This document shows positions 27,057-37,540 of a stretch of 64,000 bases of DNA, one piece after another. The stretch lies in contig SVES01000007.1 of NCBI GenBank assembly GCA_015057305.1, positions 32,991-96,990 of the forward strand, given 5' to 3'. Source of the stretch: Pseudobutyrivibrio ruminis. Its GTDB lineage: Bacteria; Bacillota; Clostridia; Lachnospirales; Lachnospiraceae. The notes beneath the pieces were generated by a model that saw only the letters and a program-made list of their open reading frames with translations, was not told the DNA's origin and ran no database searches. The first letter of the stretch is position 1. Each line of letters opens with the position of its first letter. The translations under genes were made by a program, and so were the position numbers.

Positions 27057-29510
27057 ATGTACTGTAAAAAATGTGGAAAGCAGTATCCAGATGACGTAAA
27101 GTTCTGCGGAGACTGTGGTATTCCATTGGAAAAGGAAGAAGCTTCGCTTTTAAAGCAGCTTCCTCTTAAAATAATAATTCCGGCAGCAGCTGCTGTATTA
27201 GTTGCTGCTTTTGGTGTAGGCGCATTTTTGCTTACAAATAAAAAGGACGAATCTACTGCAAAAAAGGATGACACCAAAACCGAGGCTTCAGTAGAGCAGG
27301 AAATCGATTCTACAACTCAGCTTGCAAACACTATTGCAAGCCTAAACAGCGGTGACTATCAAATGGCTACTATTGATGTGTTTGCTGAAAACTATTCCCC
27401 AGCCCCAAGTGACGAAACTGCCGTTTGGGACAAAACTCTTTTCTATGCTCTAGAAGGCTATGGGGATGAGGGCGGTTACGTAAATAAAAACAATTGTAAC
27501 CTTATTAGAAAGCAGCTAAAAAATGCAGCTACTGGAAATATAATCCAGTATGAGATTTATCTGAACCCTAATTCGGGCAATCCTAATAAAATCGTCAGTA
27601 TTGAAAATGTGGAATCTGGCATAGATGTCATGGAATACTATTATACAGAGGATGGCAAAATCAACTTTATTTTCATGTATTCCACTGACAATTACGTGAC
27701 CACCTATGCTACACCAGACAAGGATGGACAGCGCTTCCTATTTAACAATGATGCGCTCTGCACCTGGCGTTTCATATTAGATGGTGGAATTGCAAACTTT
27801 GTTCATGGTCAAAATGAGGCAGACAGACTAAAGGATAGTTATCATTCTAACGAGATTTTTCTTTATTCAGATTTGAGTGATGAGCAAAAGAATCAGGTCA
27901 ATACATATGAAAAGCAGATGATAAATGCTGCCTACAACACCCTAAATGGAGTAATGGCTGCTGATGGTGTGGCTACTATTTCAGGCTTGGCTGTAGATTC
28001 AAACGGCAATGCTTTACCAAATGCTAAAATCCAGCTCCTTGCAGATGATAAAACAACCGAACTTTTCAGCTGCACTACAGATGATGCTGGGGCATATAAT
28101 ATATTGGTTCCTATTGCAGATTACAACTATAATATTTCCGTAAGCTATGATGGATGCTTGCCTTGCAGCATTTATGACATTCTTATTAATGCTTCAAATA
28201 TTGAGGCTTATCCGGATACTGCCTATATGATTCCTGAAAGCGATTCTGAAGCAGAAGTACAGCTCACTCTTGGTGACGCTGCAAATTATGCTGAGGATGG
28301 GGAGACTCTCAAGCGTTTATCTAATGCAGTTATAAATGTAAGAGCTGGTATCAACAACAAGCTTGGGGATATTCTATACACCTTTAATTCAGACGAAAAT
28401 GGTTACAGCGCAATGTCTGTCAAGGCTGGTGTTTACACTATCGAAGTCCAGGCTACTGGTTACGAGAGCATGTATTACACTGTTGTATCCAATCCTACAG
28501 TTGGTACTTCAAGCTATTCCTTCTATGCAGCTCCGGAGCTTGCCGAAGGACAGCTGGCAGTGGTACTCACCTGGGGCGAGACTCCTAACGATTTGGATTC
28601 TCACCTATTCACCTCATCAGGAAGTGACACTCAGCAGGTTTGGTATTCCAACAGATCCGACGATTATGGCAATTGGCTTGATGTGGATGATACTTCCTCT
28701 TATGGTCCTGAGACAATTACTATCAGCCAGTTTGATGCATCAAAATATTACAAATACTGTGTAGTAGACTTTACAAACTCTGGTGCTGGCAATACCAACT
28801 CTACCGAAATGTCATACTCTGGAGCCAATGTCAGCGTTTACAACAACAATGGACTTATCGCCTCCTACAACATGCCTAAGAACGTAAACGCCCTGGTTTG
28901 GGAGGTTTTCGAAATTCGAAATGGCGTAGTTTCACCTATACAGCGATACTACAATAATAACTCTGTGGAGAATAATTATTGGTGGGACGGTAATAATGAT
29001 TCTGATTGGGCACAGGCGTATTTGGATTTGTTGAATAGTAAGACGGAAGGTGATTTTACAGGTGGTGATGAGAAAGAATTTGTTATGACAAAGTTACTTT
29101 ATTGCTCAAATGATAACCCTCCAGTGTTGTGTATTAATGTATATGATTATGATTATATGCGTGCCTATAGTAATATATATACTCCTAGTGATATCAATAG
29201 CGGTGAACCAAGCTTATATTTAGAAGGTTCGTATATGCATTTCTTTTCAATTAATTGGAATGGGAATGATTATTTTTTGAAAAGCTTTTGTGGACATTCT
29301 TATTCTGCAATTAGTTTATACCAAATTGAAAATGAATCTTTAGTATGTGTTGGGGATGGAGATGGTGATTCAAGTACTTCTGAATATTCTGGAGATTTTT
29401 CGCCATCAGAATTTGAGGAAATTTTAAACTGTGAAATAATAGATAACGAATTTAACAATGAATGTTCAATTGATGAAATGAAGGATTATTTGCGTGGATT
29501 GATAAATTAA
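27057..29510 (+). CDS. Zinc-ribbon, single-TM protein with large extracytoplasmic region containing carboxypeptidase-regulatory/CnaB-like and YfaP-like segments
   Basis: MYCKKCGKQYPDDVKFCGDCGIPL; TM PLKIIIPAAAAVLVAAFGVGAFLL; ISGLAVDSNGNALPNAKIQLLADD; VVLTWGETPNDLDSHLFT. Confidence 0.75.
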   Translation: MYCKKCGKQYPDDVKFCGDCGIPLEKEEASLLKQLPLKIIIPAAAAVLVAAFGVGAFLLTNKKDESTAKKDDTKTEASVEQEIDSTTQLANTIASLNSGDYQMATIDVFAENYSPAPSDETAVWDKTLFYALEGYGDEGGYVNKNNCNLIRKQLKNAATGNIIQYEIYLNPNSGNPNKIVSIENVESGIDVMEYYYTEDGKINFIFMYSTDNYVTTYATPDKDGQRFLFNNDALCTWRFILDGGIANFVHGQNEADRLKDSYHSNEIFLYSDLSDEQKNQVNTYEKQMINAAYNTLNGVMAADGVATISGLAVDSNGNALPNAKIQLLADDKTTELFSCTTDDAGAYNILVPIADYNYNISVSYDGCLPCSIYDILINASNIEAYPDTAYMIPESDSEAEVQLTLGDAANYAEDGETLKRLSNAVINVRAGINNKLGDILYTFNSDENGYSAMSVKAGVYTIEVQATGYESMYYTVVSNPTVGTSSYSFYAAPELAEGQLAVVLTWGETPNDLDSHLFTSSGSDTQQVWYSNRSDDYGNWLDVDDTSSYGPETITISQFDASKYYKYCVVDFTNSGAGNTNSTEMSYSGANVSVYNNNGLIASYNMPKNVNALVWEVFEIRNGVVSPIQRYYNNNSVENNYWWDGNNDSDWAQAYLDLLNSKTEGDFTGGDEKEFVMTKLLYCSNDNPPVLCINVYDYDYMRAYSNIYTPSDINSGEPSLYLEGSYMHFFSINWNGNDYFLKSFCGHSYSAISLYQIENESLVCVGDGDGDSSTSEYSGDFSPSEFEEILNCEIIDNEFNNECSIDEMKDYLRGLIN

Positions 29511-29723
29511 GTAAGCAATTTAGTATTAAATTATAAAAATTGAATATTACAAATTGATAGAATCAATGCTTAGCTTTAGAAATGATAATTTAGGAAAAAC
29601 AATATCTAACAATATCAAAAATGCCGAAGGAATTATCATAATGAGTATTCCGAATGTGATAAAGAGACTATAGAAAGCATTGCCCGATGCTTAAAGGAAG
29701 ATAGCTATTCAAGTTTAACTGGT

Positions 29724-29984
29724 ATGATTGGGGGTGTATCAATTATAATAGCTATTATTTCGGTATTGATTTCTGTTGTTTCATTGGCCGTTACATTGTT
29801 TAATCCAATTGATAATAGTGTGGCGCGCACTGTGTCAATAATACTAACGATTTCAATGATTGCTTTAGTTGGATTCTTAATAAGACTTACTTTACGAATA
29901 AAAAAAGTGGCAGATGAAAATGCCAAATTACGTAATGAAGAATTGACTGTCATTATTAATGTAGCTCCACAAAATACAAAGTAA
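29724..29984 (+). CDS. Small two-TM hypothetical protein, possibly a remnant of a longer ORF
   Basis: 86 aa with two hydrophobic helices. The same frame extends upstream without a good ATG (…DKETIESIARCLKEDSYSSLTGM). Confidence 0.4.
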   Translation: MIGGVSIIIAIISVLISVVSLAVTLFNPIDNSVARTVSIILTISMIALVGFLIRLTLRIKKVADENAKLRNEELTVIINVAPQNTK

Positions 29985-29995
29985 AATCTATCGTT

Positions 29996-30030
29996 GGATG
30001 CCATTCTGTTTTTCTTAAACAGGGGCATCC
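29996..30030 (+). terminator. Hairpin/terminator after the small membrane ORF
   Basis: GGATGCC-att-CTGTTT-ttctt-AAACAG-g-GGCATCC. Confidence 0.55.
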
Positions 30031-30035
30031 ATTTC

Positions 30036-30369
30036 TTTCAACCCTGAATTTGTTGCACTAATGAATTTCATTGAATATAATCAAAGTAGAGGGGATGAAT
30101 CAAGTAATCCAAACCTATCAAAGATTATTAGTCGCGTTTCACAAGTGAAAGCCAGTGAGGAAGTCGGGGTGAAATATATGCAGAAATGGGAAGAAGAAGC
30201 CATCATCAGAGCTGAAGGTAAAGAAGAAGGTAGAGAAGAAGGTAGAGAGGAAAACATGATTAATAGTATTACCCAATTAATGAAAAATCTTAAATGGACT
30301 TCAGACCAAGCCATGGAAGCCCTAGGCATTCCAAAATCAGACTACAAAAAATACGCAGATAAACTTTAA
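30036..30369 (+). pseudogene. 5'-truncated duplicate of the Rpn-family nuclease C-terminus; ORF from ATG 30061
   Basis: Nearly identical at DNA level to 31054-31418, starting at TGAATTTGTTGCACTAATGAATTTCATTGAATATAATC and diverging in the EGREEGREE segment. Confidence 0.75.
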
Positions 30370-30392
30370 TCTACATCATTACACTAAATAAA

Positions 30393-30423
30393 TTTTGCCG
30401 CAACGCAGGTTGCGGCTTTTTTA
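30393..30423 (+). terminator. Intrinsic terminator after the duplicated C-terminus
   Basis: GCCGCAAC-GCAG-GTTGCGGC-TTTTTT. Confidence 0.85.
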
Positions 30424-30554
30424 TAAGCTCAAATCACCCAAACATTTAATTTCAGACATATATCACATTTTGTTTTTACATATTGACAACATATCCAATG
30501 GTTACTATAATACATTTCATCAATAAAGTGTGGGAAAAAGATAGAAAAGAGGAT

Positions 30555-31418
30555 ATGAAATTGAAAACCCTACAGGAACTAACACTTTTGGACAAATTTT
30601 TATTTGATGAAGCCATGGAGGACAGAGAAACCTACGAAGCATTACTTAGGATTATTCTAGGAAATGAAGCTTTGACCTTGCTTACAGAATCCCAGACCGA
30701 AAAAGAATTTAGAACAGCCCCATGGTTGCGTTCTATCAGAGTAGATGTTTACACAATGGATGAATCCACCATTTACAGCACTGAGATGCAAAAGGAGTGG
30801 AGAAAAGACTTAATAAAGCGAACTCGCTATTATCAAGCGCTGATAGATTCATCTTTATTAGAACCAGGTGAGATAAATTTCAATTCAATCAAAAATACCA
30901 CAATCATAATGATTATGCCTTTTGATTTGTTTGGACTAGATAAATATGTCTATACCTTTGAGGCAACCTGTGTCGAAGAACCATCTCTTAAGCTTACTGA
31001 CGGAGCAAGGCGAATATTCATAAACACCCATGGAAAAAATGGTGAGGATTTCAGTCCTGAATTTGTTGCACTAATGAATTTCATTGAATATAATCAAAGT
31101 AGAGAGGATGAATCGAGTAATCCAAACCTATCAAAGATTATTAGTCGCGTTTCACAAGTGAAAGCCAGTGAGGAAGTCGGGGTGAAATATATGCAGAAAT
31201 GGGAAGAAGAAGCCATCATCAGAGCTGAAGGTAAAGCAGAAGGCTTTGAGGAAGGCATAGAAAAAGGCATACAAAAAGGCATAGAAAAAGGTAAGGAAAA
31301 TACAATCCTTAATAATATTACCCAATTAATGAACAACTTGAAACTAACCTCAGACCAGGCCATGGAAGCCCTAGGCATTCCAAAATCAGACTACAAAAAA
31401 TACGCAGATAAACTTTAA
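30555..31418 (+). CDS. Rpn-family (PD-(D/E)XK) recombination-promoting nuclease / putative transposase
   Basis: LTLLDKFLFDEAMEDRETYEALLRIILG...VDVYTMDESTIYSTEMQKE...KRTRYYQALIDSSLL; EGK/EKG repeat tail. ATG 30555 follows GAGGAT. Confidence 0.8.
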   Translation: MKLKTLQELTLLDKFLFDEAMEDRETYEALLRIILGNEALTLLTESQTEKEFRTAPWLRSIRVDVYTMDESTIYSTEMQKEWRKDLIKRTRYYQALIDSSLLEPGEINFNSIKNTTIIMIMPFDLFGLDKYVYTFEATCVEEPSLKLTDGARRIFINTHGKNGEDFSPEFVALMNFIEYNQSREDESSNPNLSKIISRVSQVKASEEVGVKYMQKWEEEAIIRAEGKAEGFEEGIEKGIQKGIEKGKENTILNNITQLMNNLKLTSDQAMEALGIPKSDYKKYADKL

Positions 31419-31486
31419 TCTACATCATTACACTAAATAAATTTTGCCGCAACATCAGTTGCGGCATTAATAAATTGGTTCAGTTT

Positions 31487-31840
31487 TTAATCAACTTTTA
31501 AATCTAGCAATTTTGTAGCATAAACAGAAATCCTCTTTATCTGGGCATCATCTAAATCAGATAGCCTTTTCACTAAATCAAAAAATGTAGGATTGTTATT
31601 TTTATCTATTACGATTTTATCAGGCGCAATTTCATCAGTTTTTCCAGTAAGATAATCCACTGACGTCCCGAAGCATTGTGCAATAACCTCTAATGTTTGC
31701 ACTGATGGAGTCCTTTCGCCGTATTCATACCTACTGTAGCCGATTTTTGATAAATTCAATCGGCGAGAGGCCTCAGCCTTTGTAATGCCAAGCTGTTCTC
31801 TAGCAGCAGTGATGCGTTCTGAAATAATGTTATCTGACAT
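31487..31840 (-). CDS. XRE-family HTH transcriptional regulator
   Basis: ITAAREQLGITKAEASRRLNLSKIGYSRYEYGERTPSVQTLEVIAQCFGTSVDYLTG. Confidence 0.9.
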   Translation of the reverse strand: MSDNIISERITAAREQLGITKAEASRRLNLSKIGYSRYEYGERTPSVQTLEVIAQCFGTSVDYLTGKTDEIAPDKIVIDKNNNPTFFDLVKRLSDLDDAQIKRISVYATKLLDLKVD

Positions 31841-31905
31841 AAATAATCTCCTAATAAACGAAAGATATTTGTTAAGCAGCTTTTGAAAGCTGAATTTATC
31901 AATAG

Positions 31906-33063
31906 CTATTTTACAGCATTTATAATTACATCGGCAATATTAGCCCATGTATGTCGATTTGTTGCAATCTCAAACCCATTTTGGGCTATTTTTTTGAGAT
32001 TGCCAACATCTGAAAGGGCGGAATCAGCTATCTGAGTTACCCCCGCAATGTCCTCTAAATCATAGAATAGTATGTTTTCCATATCTGAATATTCACTACG
32101 TAAAAGCGTAGTAGGATCCGTTAGAGCCACGGCTCCGTTTAGCTGGGCGGAAAAAACTCTGTCATGACTACCCGCTTTAAAATTAGGCATAATATTAACA
32201 CAAATTTTTGCCTTAGAAAAAACTGTAAATGTGAGATTAAAAGGAATTTCCCGGTGGATGGTTGCGTGGTGTAAATCAAGCTCATCCCATAGTCCTCCAA
32301 ATAAATCTAGCTTATGCTCACACTTGTCTAAAGCGCAGATCAGATTCTTTCGATTTACACAACGAACATAAGTATCTGCTAAATAAAATGTTTGTGTGTG
32401 GAGTGGTAAATCTGAATTAATATAATCGTAGATTTCGTTTCTTGCCAGGGCTTCCACTGCATTTTCAATAGTAAGGCTGCTGTCAGCCATCATCATATCG
32501 ATTAATTCTTTAATGTTATCCCTTAGAAAATCCGGTAATTTCATAATAGCAGCTTCGATTCTAGTAGGATCTGTGTAGGTTCCTGTCATAAGAATATCAT
32601 ATGGACGCTTATCAAATGCCTCCCAATCAATTTTGTCCTGTCCAAAGGCAAGCTCGCCTGTCATAGGAGTCACGTTGACGCTTTTAATATGAGGATAGTA
32701 CTTTAGGATATAGTCTTTATGATTAGAATCCAGGCATATTACATGGAAATTGGAAAGCTTGTTTTTCAATGAATCGTGGTGATAAAGTGGATGGTCTAAA
32801 ATAATATCAAAAAATGGGGCATCAATATGGTCAAGAAAAAATGAATCATCATCCATTAATGCCCGTGGAAGGTCAGAGTTAAAATCTATAATTGCATCGA
32901 AATTTTGGCCTATATAGTCCTCTAAATCATCTAGAGAATCCTCATCTACTTTGAAATATTCAACCTCATGTCCAAGCAATCCTAATGCCTTGCCTAAGGA
33001 GTCACCAAAATAAAGATATGAGTTATAGCAAACAGTTTTCATTTCAAATATTAAAAATTTCAT
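31906..33063 (-). CDS. CgeB-like glycosyltransferase
   Basis: C-terminal KAKICVNIMPNFKAGSHDRVFSAQLNGAVALTD...ENILFYDLEDI, typical CgeB / DUF3880 layout. Confidence 0.7.
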   Translation of the reverse strand: MKFLIFEMKTVCYNSYLYFGDSLGKALGLLGHEVEYFKVDEDSLDDLEDYIGQNFDAIIDFNSDLPRALMDDDSFFLDHIDAPFFDIILDHPLYHHDSLKNKLSNFHVICLDSNHKDYILKYYPHIKSVNVTPMTGELAFGQDKIDWEAFDKRPYDILMTGTYTDPTRIEAAIMKLPDFLRDNIKELIDMMMADSSLTIENAVEALARNEIYDYINSDLPLHTQTFYLADTYVRCVNRKNLICALDKCEHKLDLFGGLWDELDLHHATIHREIPFNLTFTVFSKAKICVNIMPNFKAGSHDRVFSAQLNGAVALTDPTTLLRSEYSDMENILFYDLEDIAGVTQIADSALSDVGNLKKIAQNGFEIATNRHTWANIADVIINAVK

Positions 33064-33161
33064 GTGACCTCCCGCAAATTCAAAGAATCTTCATAAATTA
33101 TTTTAGCATATCAATAGCCTGCTATGTTATACTTTTAAAAAGAGATAACTAGGGGGAGAGC

Positions 33162-33818
33162 ATGATTAAAGCGGCAGCATATAATTGTGAAGCATTACAA
33201 AATCCCTTCATCTTTGATGAAGTGTACAATTTCATTAGCCCTCAGCGCAGGGAGCATGTGGATGAGGCAAAGACTCTCAAGGGAAAGTGTGAGAGGTTAG
33301 GTGCTGCTCATCTTCTTGAAAAGCTTCTTTGGGAAAATCATATTCAAAGGCCTTATGTTTATTCCACCACTTCACAGGGTAAGCCAATTTTTATACAGCC
33401 TAAGAATGTATACTTTAGCATTTCTCATTCAAATTTTTTCGCGGTTGCAGCAATTTCAGATAAACCTGTGGGTATTGATGTGGAGAAAATCCGTCCATAC
33501 GATAGAGATTTGGTGAAACGGTTTTTTACGAAATCTGATTTTGAATATCTTGAGTCAATTAAGAAATCTGAGGTCAATAAAAAATTTACTGAGGTATGGA
33601 CCTTTAAGGAGGCTACCTGCAAAATGATGGATAGACCATTGATGCAGATTTTACAATGGATTGATTACAGTGAATACTGCGATTTTGAAAAGGGCAAGAT
33701 TGATTGGACTAAGCAGGGCTTTGAGTTCAGAGATTTCTACATCACTCTTTGCTATGAGGATAAGAGGCAGCCTATTCAAATGGGACTGTATAATCCGTAT
33801 GATGGCAAGTATTATTAA
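33162..33818 (+). CDS. 4'-phosphopantetheinyl transferase (second copy in window)
   Basis: VYFSISHSNFFAVAAISDKPVGIDVEKIRPYD...EVWTFKEATCKM. Confidence 0.82.
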   Translation: MIKAAAYNCEALQNPFIFDEVYNFISPQRREHVDEAKTLKGKCERLGAAHLLEKLLWENHIQRPYVYSTTSQGKPIFIQPKNVYFSISHSNFFAVAAISDKPVGIDVEKIRPYDRDLVKRFFTKSDFEYLESIKKSEVNKKFTEVWTFKEATCKMMDRPLMQILQWIDYSEYCDFEKGKIDWTKQGFEFRDFYITLCYEDKRQPIQMGLYNPYDGKYY

Positions 33819-33936
33819 ATATAGATTTTAGTGGTTTTTCATCCTTGTACTAATAAAAAGATTGTGATAAAATCTATTACAGTTTCGTACTTCAAAGTAT
33901 TAAAGTGCTTTGAAAATTTGTTTTTAGGAGAGTTTT

Positions 33937-34437
33937 ATGGAGTCTAAAAAAGTTCTTTCTATTTTAGTAGAGAATACACCAGGTCTTACAAGCCGCATTT
34001 CAGGCTTATTTTCTCGTAGGGGATATAATATTGACAGCTTCTCCGCAGGAGTTACTGCTGATCCAAGATATACCCGAGTGACAATAGTTACCCATGGGGA
34101 TGATATGATTCTAGAGCAAATAGAAAAGCAGGTTTCCAAGCTTACAGAGGTTGTTGATCTTAAGGTATTAGAGCATGGTCTATCTGTAAAGAGAGAACTT
34201 ATGCTTGTGAAAATATCTGCTAGAAACAGCGATAGACAGGATGTTCTCACAATAGTTGAGATTTTCCATGGAAAGGTTGTAGATGTTACACATGATTCCA
34301 TGATTCTGGAAGTTACAGGAAATCAGGATAAGCTTGAAGCATTTATAGATATGCTTGGTGACTACGATATTCTTGAGCTGGCACGTACAGGTCTTACAGG
34401 ACTTACTCGTGGCTCGGAGGATGTAGTTATTTTATAA
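33937..34437 (+). CDS. ilvN: Acetolactate synthase small subunit
   Basis: ACT domain VLSILVENTPGLTSRISGLFSRRGYNIDSFSAG; followed by ilvC. Confidence 0.95.
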   Translation: MESKKVLSILVENTPGLTSRISGLFSRRGYNIDSFSAGVTADPRYTRVTIVTHGDDMILEQIEKQVSKLTEVVDLKVLEHGLSVKRELMLVKISARNSDRQDVLTIVEIFHGKVVDVTHDSMILEVTGNQDKLEAFIDMLGDYDILELARTGLTGLTRGSEDVVIL

Positions 34438-34448
34438 ATTAAAAGTAG

Positions 34449-35489
<1,041 letters not shown>

Positions 35490-35502
35490 GATAATAAAAT
35501 GA

Positions 35503-35548
35503 GCCACCCGTAGCTTCCAGGATTTGAAAGTAGCGGGTGGCGTTTTTT
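35503..35548 (+). terminator. Intrinsic terminator after ilvC
   Basis: GCCACCCG...CGGGTGGC followed by GTTTTTT. Confidence 0.85.
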
Positions 35549-36371
35549 ATGCTTCACGGAAGTTTTTATTACGGAAGAATTTGTATAGGTGAGAGGAAAT
35601 CTTGATTTCTGTATATATATCTGCGTATTCTCGAGGGGTGAATTCGGTAATATAGTTTACAGGAAATGATTTTGTCATTCCACGGGATTTACACAAGTCA
35701 ACAGCCTTGTTGTATGCAATGGCTGCAGTGGCTTCGTTGTTATAACGACCTACTATAAAATCACCATTCAGGTGGATTTTTGCAGCATATACCACCTTGC
35801 CTCTTTTTTCTTCTTTATACACTCCGTGATATTTGTTTACAACTATTATATTGGAATAGCGATAATCGTTCTCATCCCCATTGGCAAATAAATAATCTCG
35901 ACCCTTTACGCTGTAGGACTTAATTCCATATCTGCCTAAGATGTTATACTGCATACCATAGTCTGTAACAAACATGTGGGAGCCACGCATTTGGATTTTG
36001 TGGCTGGAATAATAAAATAGATCATCGTTATCAAATTTCAATATTGTATTTTGGTCTATGTAGTATAAAAAATAGTTTTTTTGAAGGTAGATAGGATTTT
36101 TAATATAGATACGATTATCCCTGAAATTTATTAGTGATACACATTTTTCAAATGATAAATAATTAACTTCCTTTTGACAGGAAAGGATGGTGCTGGAATC
36201 ATCCCTGATAATTTGCCAAGCCTCATTATATGCTGTGGCACATTCATCTTCATTGTCAAAGCTGCCTAAGCTGATGTGTTTTCCGTTGTAGGTTATATTT
36301 CCACGATAATAAACAGTTCCATTTTTTTTAGTTGCTTTGAATACACCAGGTTTCATATATTTTGCCTCCAA
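35547..36371 (-). CDS. Protein with two AP2-like DNA-binding domains and a degenerate HNH-like middle segment
   Basis: GVFKATKKNGTVYYRGNITYNGKHISLGSFDNEDECATAYNEA and HGVYKEEKRGKVVYAAKIHLNGDFIVGRYNNEATAAIAYNKAVDL. Confidence 0.65.
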   Translation of the reverse strand: MEAKYMKPGVFKATKKNGTVYYRGNITYNGKHISLGSFDNEDECATAYNEAWQIIRDDSSTILSCQKEVNYLSFEKCVSLINFRDNRIYIKNPIYLQKNYFLYYIDQNTILKFDNDDLFYYSSHKIQMRGSHMFVTDYGMQYNILGRYGIKSYSVKGRDYLFANGDENDYRYSNIIVVNKYHGVYKEEKRGKVVYAAKIHLNGDFIVGRYNNEATAAIAYNKAVDLCKSRGMTKSFPVNYITEFTPREYADIYTEIKISSHLYKFFRNKNFREA

Positions 36372-36446
36372 TTATCCTTACAATGATTATTTTACACTTT
36401 TGAGATGCAAAAAGGTTTGAAAATTTAGTGAATTAAAGGAATAGAT

Positions 36447-37178
36447 ATGAAAGATAAAGAGATAGCTTTTAGTAAAAATATTTTTGTAGAGGGATTACGT
36501 GATGGTTTTCCCATTGGATTAGGATATTTTGCAGTTTCATTTTCCCTTGGAATATTTGCCAAAAAAGTAGGCGCTAATGTGGTTCAGGGAATTGTTAATT
36601 CATTTCTAAATCATGCCAGCGCTGGTGAATATGCAGTATATTCTTTAATAGGGGCAGGAGCTAGTTATATAGAAATGGCTATTATGACCCTTGTGGTTAA
36701 TGCCAGATACTTACTTATGTCTACTGCTTTAAGTCAAAAAATTCATCCAAAGACTCCATTTATTCACAGGCTATTAATTGGATTTCATGTGACCGATGAA
36801 CTTTTTGCAATCTCAATAAAAAGACCAGGTTATGTGAATCCCTTTTATTGCTACGGTGCTTTTCTAATAGCAGTATTAGGCTGGTGCTTAGGTACAGCTG
36901 CTGGAATTGTAGCAGGAGGGGTACTTCCTATTAGGGTTGTCAGTGCCTTTTCTGTTGCCTTATATGGTATGTTTTTAGCTTGCATTATGCCCACTGCCAG
37001 AAAAAACAGGGTGGTTGCATTTGCTATTATAGTATGCTTTGTTATGAGTTATCTGGCATCGGTTCTGCCAGGCATTTCTCAAATTAGCAGCGGAACGAGA
37101 ACCATAATACTTACTGTGGTAATAGCCTCTGTTTTGGCTGTTTTGTTTCCTCATGATGAAAATGTGCAGGAAGAATAG
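36447..37178 (+). CDS. azlC: AzlC-family branched-chain amino acid exporter subunit
   Basis: GLRDGFPIGLGYFAVSFSLGIFAKKVG...MALVVNARYLLMSTALS-like region; followed by AzlD-like gene. Confidence 0.85.
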   Translation: MKDKEIAFSKNIFVEGLRDGFPIGLGYFAVSFSLGIFAKKVGANVVQGIVNSFLNHASAGEYAVYSLIGAGASYIEMAIMTLVVNARYLLMSTALSQKIHPKTPFIHRLLIGFHVTDELFAISIKRPGYVNPFYCYGAFLIAVLGWCLGTAAGIVAGGVLPIRVVSAFSVALYGMFLACIMPTARKNRVVAFAIIVCFVMSYLASVLPGISQISSGTRTIILTVVIASVLAVLFPHDENVQEE

Positions 37179-37193
37179 GAAAAGGATAAGAAT

Positions 37194-37502
37194 ATGAATC
37201 ATAATATTTACATTTACATATTAGTGGCTGGGCTGGTGAGCTTTATTATAAGAGCACTTCCAACAACTATTTTCAGAAAGCCAATAAAAAATAAATTCAT
37301 AAAATCTTTTTTGTACTATGTGCCTTTTGTTACCTTGGCGGTAATGACTTTCCCAGCAATTATTGAGGCTACTCAAAGCAAGCTTGCAGGAGTATTGGCT
37401 CTTATTTGCGGAACGATTGCTGCATGGTTTAATCAAAGCTTGTTTAGAGTGGCAGTTATATGCTGTGTTGTTGTATTTGTAGTTGAGCTTGTATTAGTGT
37501 AA
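37194..37502 (+). CDS. azlD: AzlD-family branched-chain amino acid exporter subunit
   Basis: 102 aa membrane protein, FIIRALPTTIFRKPIKNKFIKSFLYYVPFVTLAVMTFPAI. Confidence 0.85.
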   Translation: MNHNIYIYILVAGLVSFIIRALPTTIFRKPIKNKFIKSFLYYVPFVTLAVMTFPAIIEATQSKLAGVLALICGTIAAWFNQSLFRVAVICCVVVFVVELVLV

Positions 37503-37540
37503 AATTAATCAGGATTTTATATTTGGGAGAATTAAAAGTA

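Noticed and set aside
31230-31305. Short GGCATAGAAAAAGGCATACAAAAAGGCATAGAAAAAGG repeat as a regulatory repeat
   Set aside because: It is in frame and encodes the common Rpn-family EGIEKGIQKGIEKGK linker.
33062-33161. Divergent promoter between CgeB-like and PPTase genes
   Set aside because: TATGTTATACT looks like an extended -10, but I could not support a -35 or a start site well enough to list it.
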